The translations under genes were made by a program, and so were the position numbers. DNA of 64,000 nt from Skeletonema tropicum (taxonomy: Eukaryota > Bacillariophyta > Thalassiosirophyceae > Thalassiosirales > Thalassiosiraceae): the NCBI GenBank assembly GCA_037178625.1, contig CM074136.1, positions 1,426,001 through 1,490,000 on the forward strand, given 5' to 3'. The notes below the pieces were generated by a model. It made no database searches and was not told where the DNA came from. It saw only the letters and a program-made list of their open reading frames with translations. Of this stretch, positions 32,862 to 42,510 are shown one piece after another. Numbering within the stretch: position 1 is the first letter of the stretch; each line of letters opens with the position of its first letter.

Positions 32862-35800
32862 ATGAAGTTTGGCAACACAAATCCAGTTATATCCACCGTT
32901 GGTAGTAATGGTAAGGGCTTCCGTGCCGTGCGGAATCGGAGCAATGTCGATGCACGTCTTACTTCGTCAGGGGTCAAGACTGCCGCTAAACCGTCGGCTC
33001 CTGTCATTGCATTGAGCGTAACAGACATCAATTGGCGTTTGGTGCGTACCGACGATCGTATCTTCTCGCTGCTAGCGTCTGTTGCATTAGGCGATGGGTT
33101 TGACGTTGCCAAGTTGGAGAAGGAACAACTGCTCTTTTCTGCTCTTTCCGTCTTTGAAGTCGGGTCAATCAAGTACATCCTGAATGAACTGTCTGAACAT
33201 TACCCGAATGTCCCAGTTGGTAAGACTGATTCTACTGACAAAGATGATCTGGTGTCTGCAGCGGTCAACTTCTTAATGTTTGCCGCTATTGCTCAGAAAG
33301 GAGGTACAAGCCAAGCGCCGTACACTTCAAATTGTGAGCATTTTTGGTAAGAGAGAAGGTTAACCTTCGTGTGGTTCAATGATTTTGGTATTTTTGTTCA
33401 TTGTACCGTTTTACAAATTCTGTCTTTCCTTTTTACTTACAAGTTTTTTTTTCAACCTTCAACTTCACACCAGTGATGAGAACGGGAAACTTGTACTTGA
33501 AGACAAAACTCATTCGGGCTCCCGTGATCAACCTGTTCAAGATGATGATGAACCGGATTTGTCCGAGAAAGGTGCTGTCACGAAAAAGTCTAAACCGGTA
33601 CCTGTCCGAGAGAAGGCCTCTCCTGATTCAACTATCATGTGAGTTTACATATTTTGTGTGCATGTGCACTGCCGCACTAAGTATCGCTTGCTTATTGAAT
33701 CATTTTAGTATAATCGATCACTGAACAATTTTACCTAATAAATAAATGCAACTGCCTTCTACATAGCGAGAATGAGTGGGTTGATTACACCCATTCAGAT
33801 CTCTCGGATGGATGGAAAAGGAAGAGTATCAAGCGTAAGGGCGGCAAATCCCGCGGAACTATTTACCACCATTACCTCTCCCCTGACAACAAAGTTTTCA
33901 AGAGTTTGACGCGAGCGAAGGCACATTCCTCTCCATCGAACGTCACTGAGACTGCTCCTCCCTCGTCTAAGTCGAATGGCAATCCTAATGACTTCGTTGA
34001 TACTGTTGATTTGATTGCAAGAGGTGATATTGCTGATAGTGTACAACGACTCAGGAAACTCGTTGTAAATGAGTATCAAGAAACTTTTTCTGTTACGGAC
34101 GATGTTGACAATTTGGCAATGTCGAAATTAGCAAAGAAGATGCGATTGAAACAAATCATTACAGCTGGTGCGGATCATGTTCAGAGGCCGACCGGTGACA
34201 AGTTGGTACCGAGGAACACTTTTAGTATCCTCCACGCACTCGCTTGTGTAGTTGATAACGTGGCTCTCAACACAGAGGAGAAACTGCTGCCGTTCGTCGC
34301 TGATGTCATGTATATGGCTGCGAATGAACCCTTCTATCCTCGTATCAAAAGAGTGATGGACGAATTCATTTATGAATGCGAATACTCATACAACAAAGTA
34401 CATCGCTCGATTGACTGGTATTTCACATTGCTCGATGTATTGAGCACAATCATGTGTCTTGAAATTTGTGTGCTGCTGCCACCTGATGGATGCCATGGAG
34501 AAAGCGGTGAAACGAGGATTGTTTCCTTCGCTCCAGGCGGGCTAAAGTGCCCAAGAAAAGTCTATTTCAGGCTACTCATTGACCGCACTATTACTGATTG
34601 TCGCCTCGGTGATGGTGGTGACAATGTTGCTGGTGTGTCCGTTTATATCGAGAGGGATTTGGATTTGACCACTTCCGATGATGATGGTCTAGATGGTCAT
34701 GACGATGATGATCAATTCGATGATATCAGTGGTACTGACGAGCAATCAAAGCAAAATAATTCATCGGACCGCAGCAGTGATGAAATTGATGTTGTGAGGG
34801 ATGATGGCTTTGTATCATCAGTATTCCAGCTGTTGAAGGAGACAAATAATTGGAATGAGTTGGAAGTGTCTGACCCAGGTGATAAGTTCGGCCTACCTTC
34901 ATCAATTGCAAGAAGTTTACTTGCCTTTTTTCAAGAGACGAACCATCCGATGCAATGTTTTACTTACGAGTTATTCTTGAAATGGTGTGCTAGTCAGTTG
35001 GATGACTTTTGTAATAACGAGGTCTACGCTGAAGGCAGCAAAAAAGTTGTCGCAGAGTGGTTGAAAGAAGAGACTCATTTTAAGAGATCGCTCGCTCATT
35101 CAATTGATTGGTACAAATCTCTGTTGAGCGCAATCTGTGTGCGTTGCCAAGTTAGAGTGGCGATTGCAATACCCCCTCACAAAGACTGGTCTGCGAAAAG
35201 TTTTACAGTCATTAATTTACCTGATTGGGGGGCAAACAACATGACGGGTGTGGCGATTGATGACAGAAATCTTGTGTTTCGTCTACTTTATCAAGATCAT
35301 GATTCAGGTAACGATTGCATTGTTGGGGTCTCTGCGTTTCGTGTAAGCAAAGTTCAACCTGTGCAGAATCCGTATAAGAAACTGAGTGGTAGTCTTACCG
35401 CTGAGCAGAAGCGGGGTTCTATCCAGTTGACCAAAGCTACAAGCGAAGTAATTGAAGAAGTCAGTGATGCTAGTACTGCTAGGTCTCTTTTTACCACTCC
35501 TGTGAGGAAGAAGGTGGTTGGGAAGCCCACATCCTTGCTCGACCATGGTTCTCAACCGTGTAAACGCAGCATTGAAGACAGGTTAGCTCAAGAAAAAGCT
35601 GCTCTGTTGAAAAGGATCAAATTGTTGGAAAAGGGGAAGAGCAATGTTGTATCGTCTCCTGCAACTTCTTCGTCGATGGTTACTGCTGAAGAAGTGAAAG
35701 GTGAGTTCAAGTCGGGCGGTTCTACAAGCTTGACTGGTATGGAGGTATTGGGGAGCGAGAGTACTATAGGTGATCATAGTCACAATGGCGGTGGCGGTGG

Positions 35801-36017
35801 CGGTGGAGCATGGCAAAACGTGGATATTTCTTCTGTCACGACTGGTACATCTTCTCCTCTGAAATCATCGTTGAGAAAGTTGTCTCTCACACTGAATTCA
35901 GTGCAGTTGTGTATTCCGCCATCTTCTTTGGTAAAACTGTGCGGTGCACAATTTTGCAAATTGAAACAAAATCTTACGCTGGGTAACCTCACTGTATTCC
36001 GCCATCGACTTTGGTAA
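32862..36017 (+). CDS. Element protein D, 966 aa, MBD-like segment plus two diverged repeats
   Basis: Exons 32862-33346, 33474-33638 and 33767-36017 join in phase (GTAAGA...CCAG; GTGAGT...ATAG) to exactly 967 codons. Exon 3 begins with a segment (residues about 225-270) reading LSDGWKRKSIKRKGGKSRG then YLSPDNKVFKSLTRAKAH, which matches the methyl-CpG-binding domain pattern (GW.R....R..G.s.G...Y..sP.gk.frS). Two diverged copies of a ~140-residue unit follow, around 370-515 and 600-740. They are aligned by HRSIDWYFTLLDVLS and AHSIDWYKSLLSAIC, each followed by a hydrophobic strand and PPxx. Their layout (helix, SIDW, strand, late FRLL) recalls OTU peptidases, but the catalytic Cys is not evident. 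A coiled, Lys-rich region (AALLKRIKLLEKGK) and a Gly run end the protein. The last ~35 codons run into a palindrome, so the real 3' end may be earlier. Confidence 0.65.
33708..33734. repeat. Element palindrome copy in an intron
   Basis: GTATAATCGATC, ACT, GAACAATTTTAC; 12-base arms, 9 pair. Inside intron 2 of the 966-aa gene. Confidence 0.75.
35933..35955. repeat. Element palindrome copy
   Basis: AAAACTGTGC, GGT, GCACAATTTT; 9 of 10 pair. It overlaps the nominal end of the 966-aa frame. Confidence 0.85.
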
Positions 36018-36038
36018 AACTGTGCAGTGCACAATTTT
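36016..36038. repeat. Element palindrome copy
   Basis: AAAACTGTGC, AGT, GCACAATTTT. Between the 966-aa gene and the helicase gene. Confidence 0.85.
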
Positions 36039-36157
36039 GCAAATTGAAACAATCGAACACTGTTAACCCCACTGCTAACACAACCTACCGCCACTATTAA
36101 TTCTCACCTCCCAGCAAAAGCTCCGAGGATATAAGTGGTGTCCAAACATTGGTGAAA

Positions 36158-38953
36158 ATGTCACTGAACTGGATGACAAGCAAAAGGCTCATCAGCATAC
36201 AAGAGGCGGTGCACGAGATTGATAGGCTGAGTTTAACACTCTGTTCAGATGTGATCACTTACGTGTCGGTTCAGAATTGTCTGAAGCTACGAAAATCATC
36301 CGACCCTAAGCCAAACGACTTGGTCTATAGCTATGCAAGCAGGGAGGAAAAGTACAGCAAACTGACCTTGGATCAGTACTTTTACAAGGAGTGGTGTAGG
36401 AAAAAGTTCATGATAGACCCTGACAGCAATAGACGCATGAACAGGATACTCATCGCCAAAGGACTCAATTGCAGACCACGTTACCCGGTGGACTACGATT
36501 ATGCAAGAGGAATGTTGTTACTTCACAAGCCATGGAGCTTCGACAAACCACTTAATTTACGCGACAGACAGAGAACAATCAATACATTCAAGTTGATGCT
36601 GCAGAAAAGACAGGTCCCTACAAGTGTTTGGACCGAATACCAGAGAGCTGTTAGATACGCGCAAGAAAAAAGGATCGAATGTGTGGCAAGAAAAGGGACA
36701 ATTCAAGCAGATGTCAACATTGACGAGCTCGACGATGACGAGGTAGATCAACACCTGAATCATTTGCACTCGACCCAACTCTCTGATAGGAAAGTGGATG
36801 AGTTACTTTTGGGGGGCAAGAAAATCGACGTAGGATTGAATCACGATTGGTCGAAGAGCTCGTTTGATGGAGAAAGAGACGTAACAATACCAGGGGAGGA
36901 GTACACAGTCAAACTCAGAGAGCAACGTGCCAGAGCCATGATGGACGATCATTCAGGCGCAACAATACCCACGAAATCTGACGGATCAAGTTACAACATC
37001 GAGGAACTGTCCGAGGAACAGGCGATGATCGTACTCGCCACTGTCGATACTGTGGTGAAATTCCTTGATAATGACGAGGATTACAAGCCGCTACGAGCAA
37101 CAATTACAGGAATGGGTGGGTGCGGGAAATCGCTGGTAATTAACACCATCATTTCCATCATCAGGAAGCTGACCGATTCGAACAAGACAGTCCAGGTTGC
37201 TGCTCCTTCAGGCAGCGCAGCGTACAACGTCAAAGGGTGCACGTTGCACTCACTTCTGGGAATTAACGTACAGGTACCTTACAAATCATTGGACGCAAAA
37301 AGAAGAGAAGAAATGTGCAATAAACTGAAAGAGCTGCTCGTACTGATGGTCGATGAAAGAAGCATGTTGGGCTCACACGTAACATTCGGTGCAGAGGAGC
37401 ATGTGAGAGATTGCGCATTTAATGGGCACAATAAACGGGAGAGGTGGGGCGGTGTCCCGGTTGTGTTGTTCTTCGGTGACGACTACCAGCTGCCACCGTC
37501 CAACAAGGGGGGAGCAATAAACGGCTACCACGAATACCACAACAACGATAGGCCAAAAACAATGACAGGAAAGAGTAAAAACAATCAAATATGCGATTAC
37601 GAGGGTAGCAAAATCTTGACTGAGATGATGACGGATGTGGTCTTCATGTTGACGAAGAATTTTAGAGCAAAAGACAAGGAGGATAGCGATCTCATGAACA
37701 GGATGAGAGTGGGGAACCAGACTGATGAGGATGCAAAGCGCCTGATCAAACTACACATAGACGAACTCGGAAAATATCATCCAAAACTGAGGGAAGAGGT
37801 AGAAAATGACCCAAAGACGTTGTGGGTATACGCGAAACGGGACGATATGTCCCAGAAAAATGTAGACATGCTGATCAAAACACACGAACGACTGAAAGTA
37901 CCAATAGCTAGGCTCAGGTGTCAATTCAGCAGCAGGATGGCGGGCAATAACACAGCATACCAGTCGCACTTTTACGGCAGGAGGCTATTCTACACCTTTG
38001 ATGTGTGCGTAGGTGCACATGTTTGCTTGGAGACAGCCAACATCGATCCCAACTCAGGATTGTACGTCTCAGCTATTGGGGTAGTTGTCGAGATCGTTTA
38101 CGATAAGGATCGCTCCGTTGGACCAAACGGTAAAGGTGAGGTTAGCCTACCGAAGTACATTGTTGTGGATTTCCCTACATACAAACCACCACCAGGCGAG
38201 GACCCATGGGACAAGAACAACCCAACGGTGAGTAAAAGTTGACACACGAAAGACACAAGACAATTGCCACTCTCTGCGAAAACACTACTAACTCATTTCA
38301 TACTGATACAAATGCATCCTACCCCAACTTATTGCGCACAGCACGTGCCAATCCCACCCTACGAGCAGATTTGCAACAGAGGATGCTGCACCGCATTATT
38401 CATGCCATTGCAAATTGCCTACGCCATCACCATCCACCGCTGTCAAGGACTCGAAGCTGGATTCGACAAAGGAGACCGCTGGAACCGCATGATAATAGAT
38501 CCAGCAGATGAGTTGTGGGAGATTAGCAAGTTTCTTGGAACAATGTACGTGGCTACCAGCAGAGGCAAAACACTTGGCTCCAAAGATCAAGCATACCCGT
38601 CGGACAGTGCCATATACTGGACCGGAAGCAACATTTCAACGAACCGATTAAAAAATTGCAAGAGAAAGCAAAATGGCCAGTTCTGCGAATCGTACAAGAA
38701 GCGAGCAAATTGGGTGAAATACTTGGAGGGGAAGGCAGAAGAGTCGAAGACAAGGTATAGCAAGAGAAAGTTGGAAGAAATCACAGAAACATCGTACGCA
38801 GCAGCAATCAAGGGCAATTTCATCAAAGACAGGACAGACCTGACAACCAGGATTACCAACATCATAACCAACCCGAACAAAAAGTGGAAAGAAGCGAAGA
38901 AGGATCATGAAATCCCAAGTGATTACTTCGCAGGATCTTCATCTGGTGATTAG
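36158..38953 (+). CDS. PIF1-type superfamily 1 DNA helicase, 893 aa, two exons
   Basis: The first ATG of the open frame is at 36158 (MSLNWMTSKR). Exon 1 ends at 38227; a 114-bp intron (GTGAGT, TACTAAC at 38286, ACAG at 38341) leads in phase 0 to exon 2 (38342-38953). Motifs in order: Walker A GMGGCGKS (318-325) after a QAMIVLATVD helix, GSAAYNVKGCTLHSLL, Walker B VDERSML (398-404), FGDDYQLPP (439-447), NFRAKD, and in exon 2 ITIHRCQG (719-726) and YVATSR (759-764). These are the SF1B motifs of PIF1, which unwinds DNA 5' to 3'. Splicing is needed to join motifs III-IV to V-VI. The ~300-residue N-terminal extension and the Lys-rich C-terminal ~130 residues are not recognised. No HUH Rep domain is attached, unlike Helitron proteins. 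Confidence 0.85.
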
Positions 38954-38979
38954 TAAAATTGATCACTGCACAGTTTTAC
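38953..38979. repeat. Element palindrome copy at the helicase stop
   Basis: GTAAAATTGATC, ACT, GCACAGTTTTAC; it begins on the last base of the stop codon. A diverged, stretched copy follows at about 39046-39093 within a ~100-bp imperfect duplication. Confidence 0.8.
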
Positions 38980-39472
38980 AAAACAGACACTTTCTCAACA
39001 CAAAGAATACAACAACTCAATTAAGCGTCTGCATCTGGTGATCAGTAAAACATCTGCAAGCGCACGATTCGATATATCAAGCACAGTTTTACAAAAAGAC
39101 ATTTTCTCGTGACGAAGAAAGACAAAAACTAAATCGACTAACGCCCGTGTAAAACCTGTATTTCTTTCTCGTACAGACCGATTTAGATGCTCAAAAAGCG
39201 CATCTAGTACAGTCAATTTCTCGCTTTCAACAGGTACTTCTTGCTTTCTACATAGGAACACATACAGATCCTACGCCGGTAGTCTCTACCGAGGACTCTA
39301 CGTGTCCCTAAAGTAAACCTTCTCACTAAAAAACACATGTACTGATTCCTACCTATAACTCTGTAGAATAATGGGGGTGAAAAATAATGAATTTTCCCAC
39401 CTGTAATAGAAGGGCACCTGCGGCCCCCTATTACGCTGCTCTGCACTCCATGAACGGGGGCCCCGAGGGCCG
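38980..39472. other. Right end of the 13.7-kb element, non-coding
   Basis: No credible gene. It holds an imperfect repeat of the preceding palindrome region, then a GC-rich terminus with GGCCCCGAGGGCC. Confidence 0.6.
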
Positions 39473-39786
39473 ATGAACTAAATGCATCGCACACATGTGA
39501 AAAGCGATCTCTCTATTGCATTGCCCAGTTTAGATGCAGTATTACGCAGCAATAGAGCTACTCCAACCTAGCACAGCGATCGGCTCGCTCCAATAGGTCT
39601 TCTAGAAGAGCTCTGCAAGTGGAATGGGTTGAATCGACCGCTTAGTTGCCGAGAATGAACAGCTTGACTGTCGAAGGTCGGATCTTCTCTGCGATTCAAA
39701 AATTGCTAGCAAATCGCTAGCTAAATGAACGAAAAAAATTCGAAAATGGGTTGAAATGATGTCTCAGGGAGTCGTCGATTCTATGG

Positions 39787-39885
39787 CTCTGAGGGGTCGA
39801 ATGCTGTCGTACAGATATGCACTGGATTCCTGAACATCTCACGAGTCGAATGCATGCCTGTACGACAGCATTCGACCCCCCAGAG
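39787..39885. repeat. 34-bp-arm hairpin in R1
   Basis: Arms 39787-39820 and 39852-39885 around a 31-base loop. The inner block is GTCGTACAG on the left, CTGTACGAC on the right. The same hairpin exists in R2 with a different but still complementary inner block. Confidence 0.9.
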
Positions 39886-40664
39886 TGTGAGAGAGCCGAT
39901 CCAAAGTCAGACAAGCGCTAAACTTTGGACGATTCCATCTCGTCTCATAGTCGACAAATCACACAAACAACACATGAATCATAAACTAGAGGAGATAAGC
40001 TTTCCATTGGTAGTCTTGGTTTCATCGTAGAGTTACTATTCGCTTACTCTATCTATTTCCAAAAAAGTAGCCATTTTAAGGTTTTACTTAGGCGCGCTAC
40101 TAGCGTCACCACCCATAGCAGCACCTCATTTAGCCGTATCGTATATGACGACCGTCGTCATTTTATGCGCATTGACAGCTTCTAGTGGCCCATTATAGTC
40201 GGTGGTGATAATACTATACAAGCTCGTTAGTACTGCTCAGACGGGTTGCAGGCGTTGATGCGATGATACGACGTCGTAGCTGATATGAGTATGAGATTCA
40301 ATGGCAATGGAAGTTGAAGTTTGGAAGCTGGCCGGCTGCACCACAATTAGCCACATATCGCTTCCGACGTCGTCATTATGCGCATCAGCCGTTTTTAGTG
40401 GCTCTTTTACTTGGCGGCGATACTATAAGCTCATTTGCATTGCGCAGAATCATGTCTCTTTGGAATTGATGCTTCTACTTTTTTCACTTTTCAATTTGTA
40501 CTATCGTTTTTATATATATCTAATTTTATTTTGTGCAGCATTTATCTCGATCTTGCACCAAGTAAACAAATAACAACCATCATCACTGAGACATCTTGAT
40601 TCTTTCACTGTTACCCTCGTTTTTTAACCCTTTTATGTTCTTTCCACACTCAACATCAACACTC

Positions 40665-41059
40665 GGCGATCTGTAGTGTTAGCCTATCCAACATGTTGCT
40701 TCTCTGCGAGTATTGGTGCTATGGTAAAGGTGAGCACAGTTCTGAAATCCTCTCGATGAGCTGAGTTCAAATCCAGGGTGCATCTGAGTTAGTTTCGAAT
40801 CATGGTGAAATGAATTTGTGATATGAAGCCAAAGACCCAGGGAAACTGGAAGAGGGGACCTTTTGGGGGGGGTTAACCCTTAAGTCAAGCTAGAAGTGGA
40901 GCTAACAAATTTTTTTTGTAAAAAATTAGATGCATCACGGATTCGAACTCAGCTCACCGAGAGCAGCATTTTAAGCACCTTTAAAGGGTAGGTTACCCCC
41001 GTGGAGGAAGAGAAGCAACAATTGGCAGTATATTGGATAGGGTAACACTACAGATCGCC
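40665..41059. mobile_element. 395-bp foldback (MITE-like) element
   Basis: The left end GGCGATCTGTAGTGTTA is inverted at the right end, with ~120-bp imperfect terminal inverted repeats and the direct repeat ACTC at 40661-40664 and 41060-41063. Each arm contains GAGCTGAGTTC(A/G)AATCC, which resembles a tRNA T-arm/B-box, but no complete tRNA fold is visible. Confidence 0.8.
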
Positions 41060-41196
41060 ACTCACAAGAAACAAATCTACCCTCTATTCACCCTCTTCCT
41101 CTTGAATGTCAGATATCACTAAAGCTAAAGTAGAGCTGCAGGCACATTTCTTTTAGACAAGCATTTGTCATAGACTCTTCAAGTCATCGTTACTCT

Positions 41197-41232
41197 CCTC
41201 TAGCTCTAGCTCTAGCTCTAGCTCTAGATCTA
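41197..41232. repeat. CTCTAG hexamer tract
   Basis: About six TAGCTC units. It overlaps the stop codon of the LRR gene fragment. Confidence 0.85.
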
Positions 41233-42266
41233 GACGCAACTTGTGCAACATCCAGCTTGGGATGCAGTACAAACATAACAATCAGCTGTCAAGTAAGGGT
41301 TTAGGGCGCAAACTTCAGCAGGGATACTTCCAATAAGATCGTTATCTTCCAACCAGAGACTTGCTATTTAAACCATTAGAGGAATATAGTGAAGGTGAAG
41401 GCAATCAAAGTCAAGGTCAAGGAAAAGGGAAAGCAAGATGAAGATGAGTGGAGACAAACAAACAAGACAATTCAAATTCAACCAGCACAAGCAGGCAGTT
41501 GCACTACGGTACCAGTAAGGATCACTTACACAGCCTAGCGAGTCCACCTAATTCTGATGGGATACTTCCATCAAGATTGTTTTCTTTCAACCGCAGATGC
41601 CCTGTAAAATAGTATCAGTAGGAAAGAAGTGAACGCAAGGCATCCATCAAGATCAAGGCAAAGCAAAATAATAATGAGATTATAGAAAAGAATAAAACCA
41701 ATTTAAAAATTCAACAAGCAGAACAAGCCGAAAGAGAACTTACTAAGGCTTGGTAGTCCACCTAATTCTGATGGAATACTTCCATCAAGTTCATTACCAT
41801 TCAAATAGAAGTATTCTGGAACCATAAGAGTAAAGAATTAAGAACAAGGTGAAGCAAGATGAAGATAAGTTTGGTGAGAAACAATCAAATTGAACATGCA
41901 CAAGCAGTTCGTAGCACTAGCGAACACTTACCAATGCTTGTGAGTCCACCTAATTCTGTTGGAATACTTCCACTAAGACTATTCTCAAACAAAAAGAGTT
42001 TCTCTGCAACCATGGGCATGGGGAGGTGGTGACAGCAAAGTGCAGCAAACAAGACCAAGCAGCAATATGAAGATGAGATTGGTCAAAAAAGATGCAAGAC
42101 AATTCAAATAAGTACAACAAGCGCGAGCACAAGTGTGAGAACAAGCGTGAGCACAAGCACAAGCGTGAGCAGTAGGGCAAAAAGGAACGCTTACCAAGGC
42201 TTGTCAATGCACCTATTTCTGACGGAATACTTCCAACAAGAGAGTTCCCAAACAACAAAAGATCCT
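41230..42266 (-). pseudogene. 3' part of a plant-type LRR gene, one LRR per 72-nt exon
   Basis: Five exons read on the minus strand: 42266-42195, 42003-41932, 41815-41744, 41601-41530 (each exactly 72 nt) and 41363-41230. Each 72-nt exon encodes one 24-residue repeat of the LxLxxNxLxGSIPSELGxLxSL type, for example LFLFENSLSGSIPTELGGL and LRLKENNLDGSIPSELGGL. All introns have GTAAG donors (or similar) and AG acceptors in the same phase (split Gly or Glu codon). The last exon ends with a Cys-rich cap, CYVCTASQAGCCTSCV and a stop. The 5' part of the gene is missing because the segment stops at R2. This type of LRR belongs to secreted or receptor-like proteins. Confidence 0.8.
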
Positions 42267-42510
42267 CTTTGTGAACCATTAGGCAAGTGGGTGCAGCTAT
42301 GGGTGGTGACGCTAGTTAAATCTACTAACAAAACGAATTTTGGAAAATCGCCTTGATACTTCTCAGACAGCTTCAGTATACCCCTAGGACCAAAGAACTG
42401 CAAATGGAGCCGTTTTTGCTCCAATAGTTATGTAGTTATCAAGATATTCAGTTTGTTAGTGACCCACTAGTTAAATGCCCCTTTTGCGCTTATTATGGTC
42501 TCTGTAGTGA

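Larger units (their letters stand above)
35911..36076. repeat. 83-bp tandem duplication, each unit with a palindrome
   Basis: Units start with GTATTCCGCCATC at 35911 and 35994. Each contains TTGGTAAAACTGTGC, three bases, then GCACAATTTTGC. Confidence 0.9.
25793..39472. mobile_element. ~13.7-kb gene-bearing element inside R1, class unknown
   Basis: The boundaries come from comparing R1 with the uninterrupted R2. The left flank ends ATAAAC (25787-25792) and the right flank begins ATGAAC (39473-39478), where R2 has one ATGAAC, so the target duplication is about 6 bp with one substitution. There is no long terminal inverted repeat. A 13-base GC-rich motif, GGCCCTCGGGGCC, is at 25856 near the left end and inverted at 39459-39471 at the right end. 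The element carries five multi-exon or single-exon genes in divergent and convergent order and at least eleven copies of a 27-bp palindrome. No polymerase, integrase, capsid, Rep/HUH or DDE motif was recognised. Confidence 0.75.
20789..40117. mobile_element. Transposon copy R1 (2.09 kb of own sequence), split by two insertions
   Basis: R1 consists of 20789-21745, 25302-25792 and 39473-40117, and aligns end to end with R2. Removing the two inner elements and one copy of each target duplication leaves 2087 bp. The termini are TATGGGTGGTGACGCTAG and its inverse. Minus-strand frames such as 21241-21002 share VEHGSFGDVLFCVILRPD with R2, but no intact transposase is recognisable. The right flank is GCAGC, not the GCTGC found on the left. 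Confidence 0.85.
40118..42297. other. 2.2-kb foreign segment between R1 and R2, flanked by GCAGC
   Basis: GCAGC lies at 40118-40122 (after R1) and at 42293-42297 (before R2). The segment carries the 3' end of an LRR gene and a foldback element. It is not part of either transposon and is absent from the intact paralogue, so it came from another locus. No gene is supported in 40123-40664. Confidence 0.7.

Noticed and set aside
36158..38953. Helitron
   Set aside because: The helicase is of PIF1 type, but there is no HUH Rep domain in or next to it, and the element makes a target duplication, which Helitrons do not.
25981..38979. CRISPR-like array from the repeated palindromes
   Set aside because: Copies are kilobases apart, differ in sequence, and lie in introns and intergenic gaps of spliced eukaryotic genes.
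25793..39472. Polinton, virophage or giant-virus origin of the large element
   Set aside because: The 6-bp duplication and hairpins are suggestive, but I see no PolB, integrase, capsid, packaging ATPase or protease, and no long terminal inverted repeats.
40740..40960. tRNA genes
   Set aside because: Only a T-arm-like stretch is present in each arm of the foldback; no acceptor stem or anticodon arm can be drawn.
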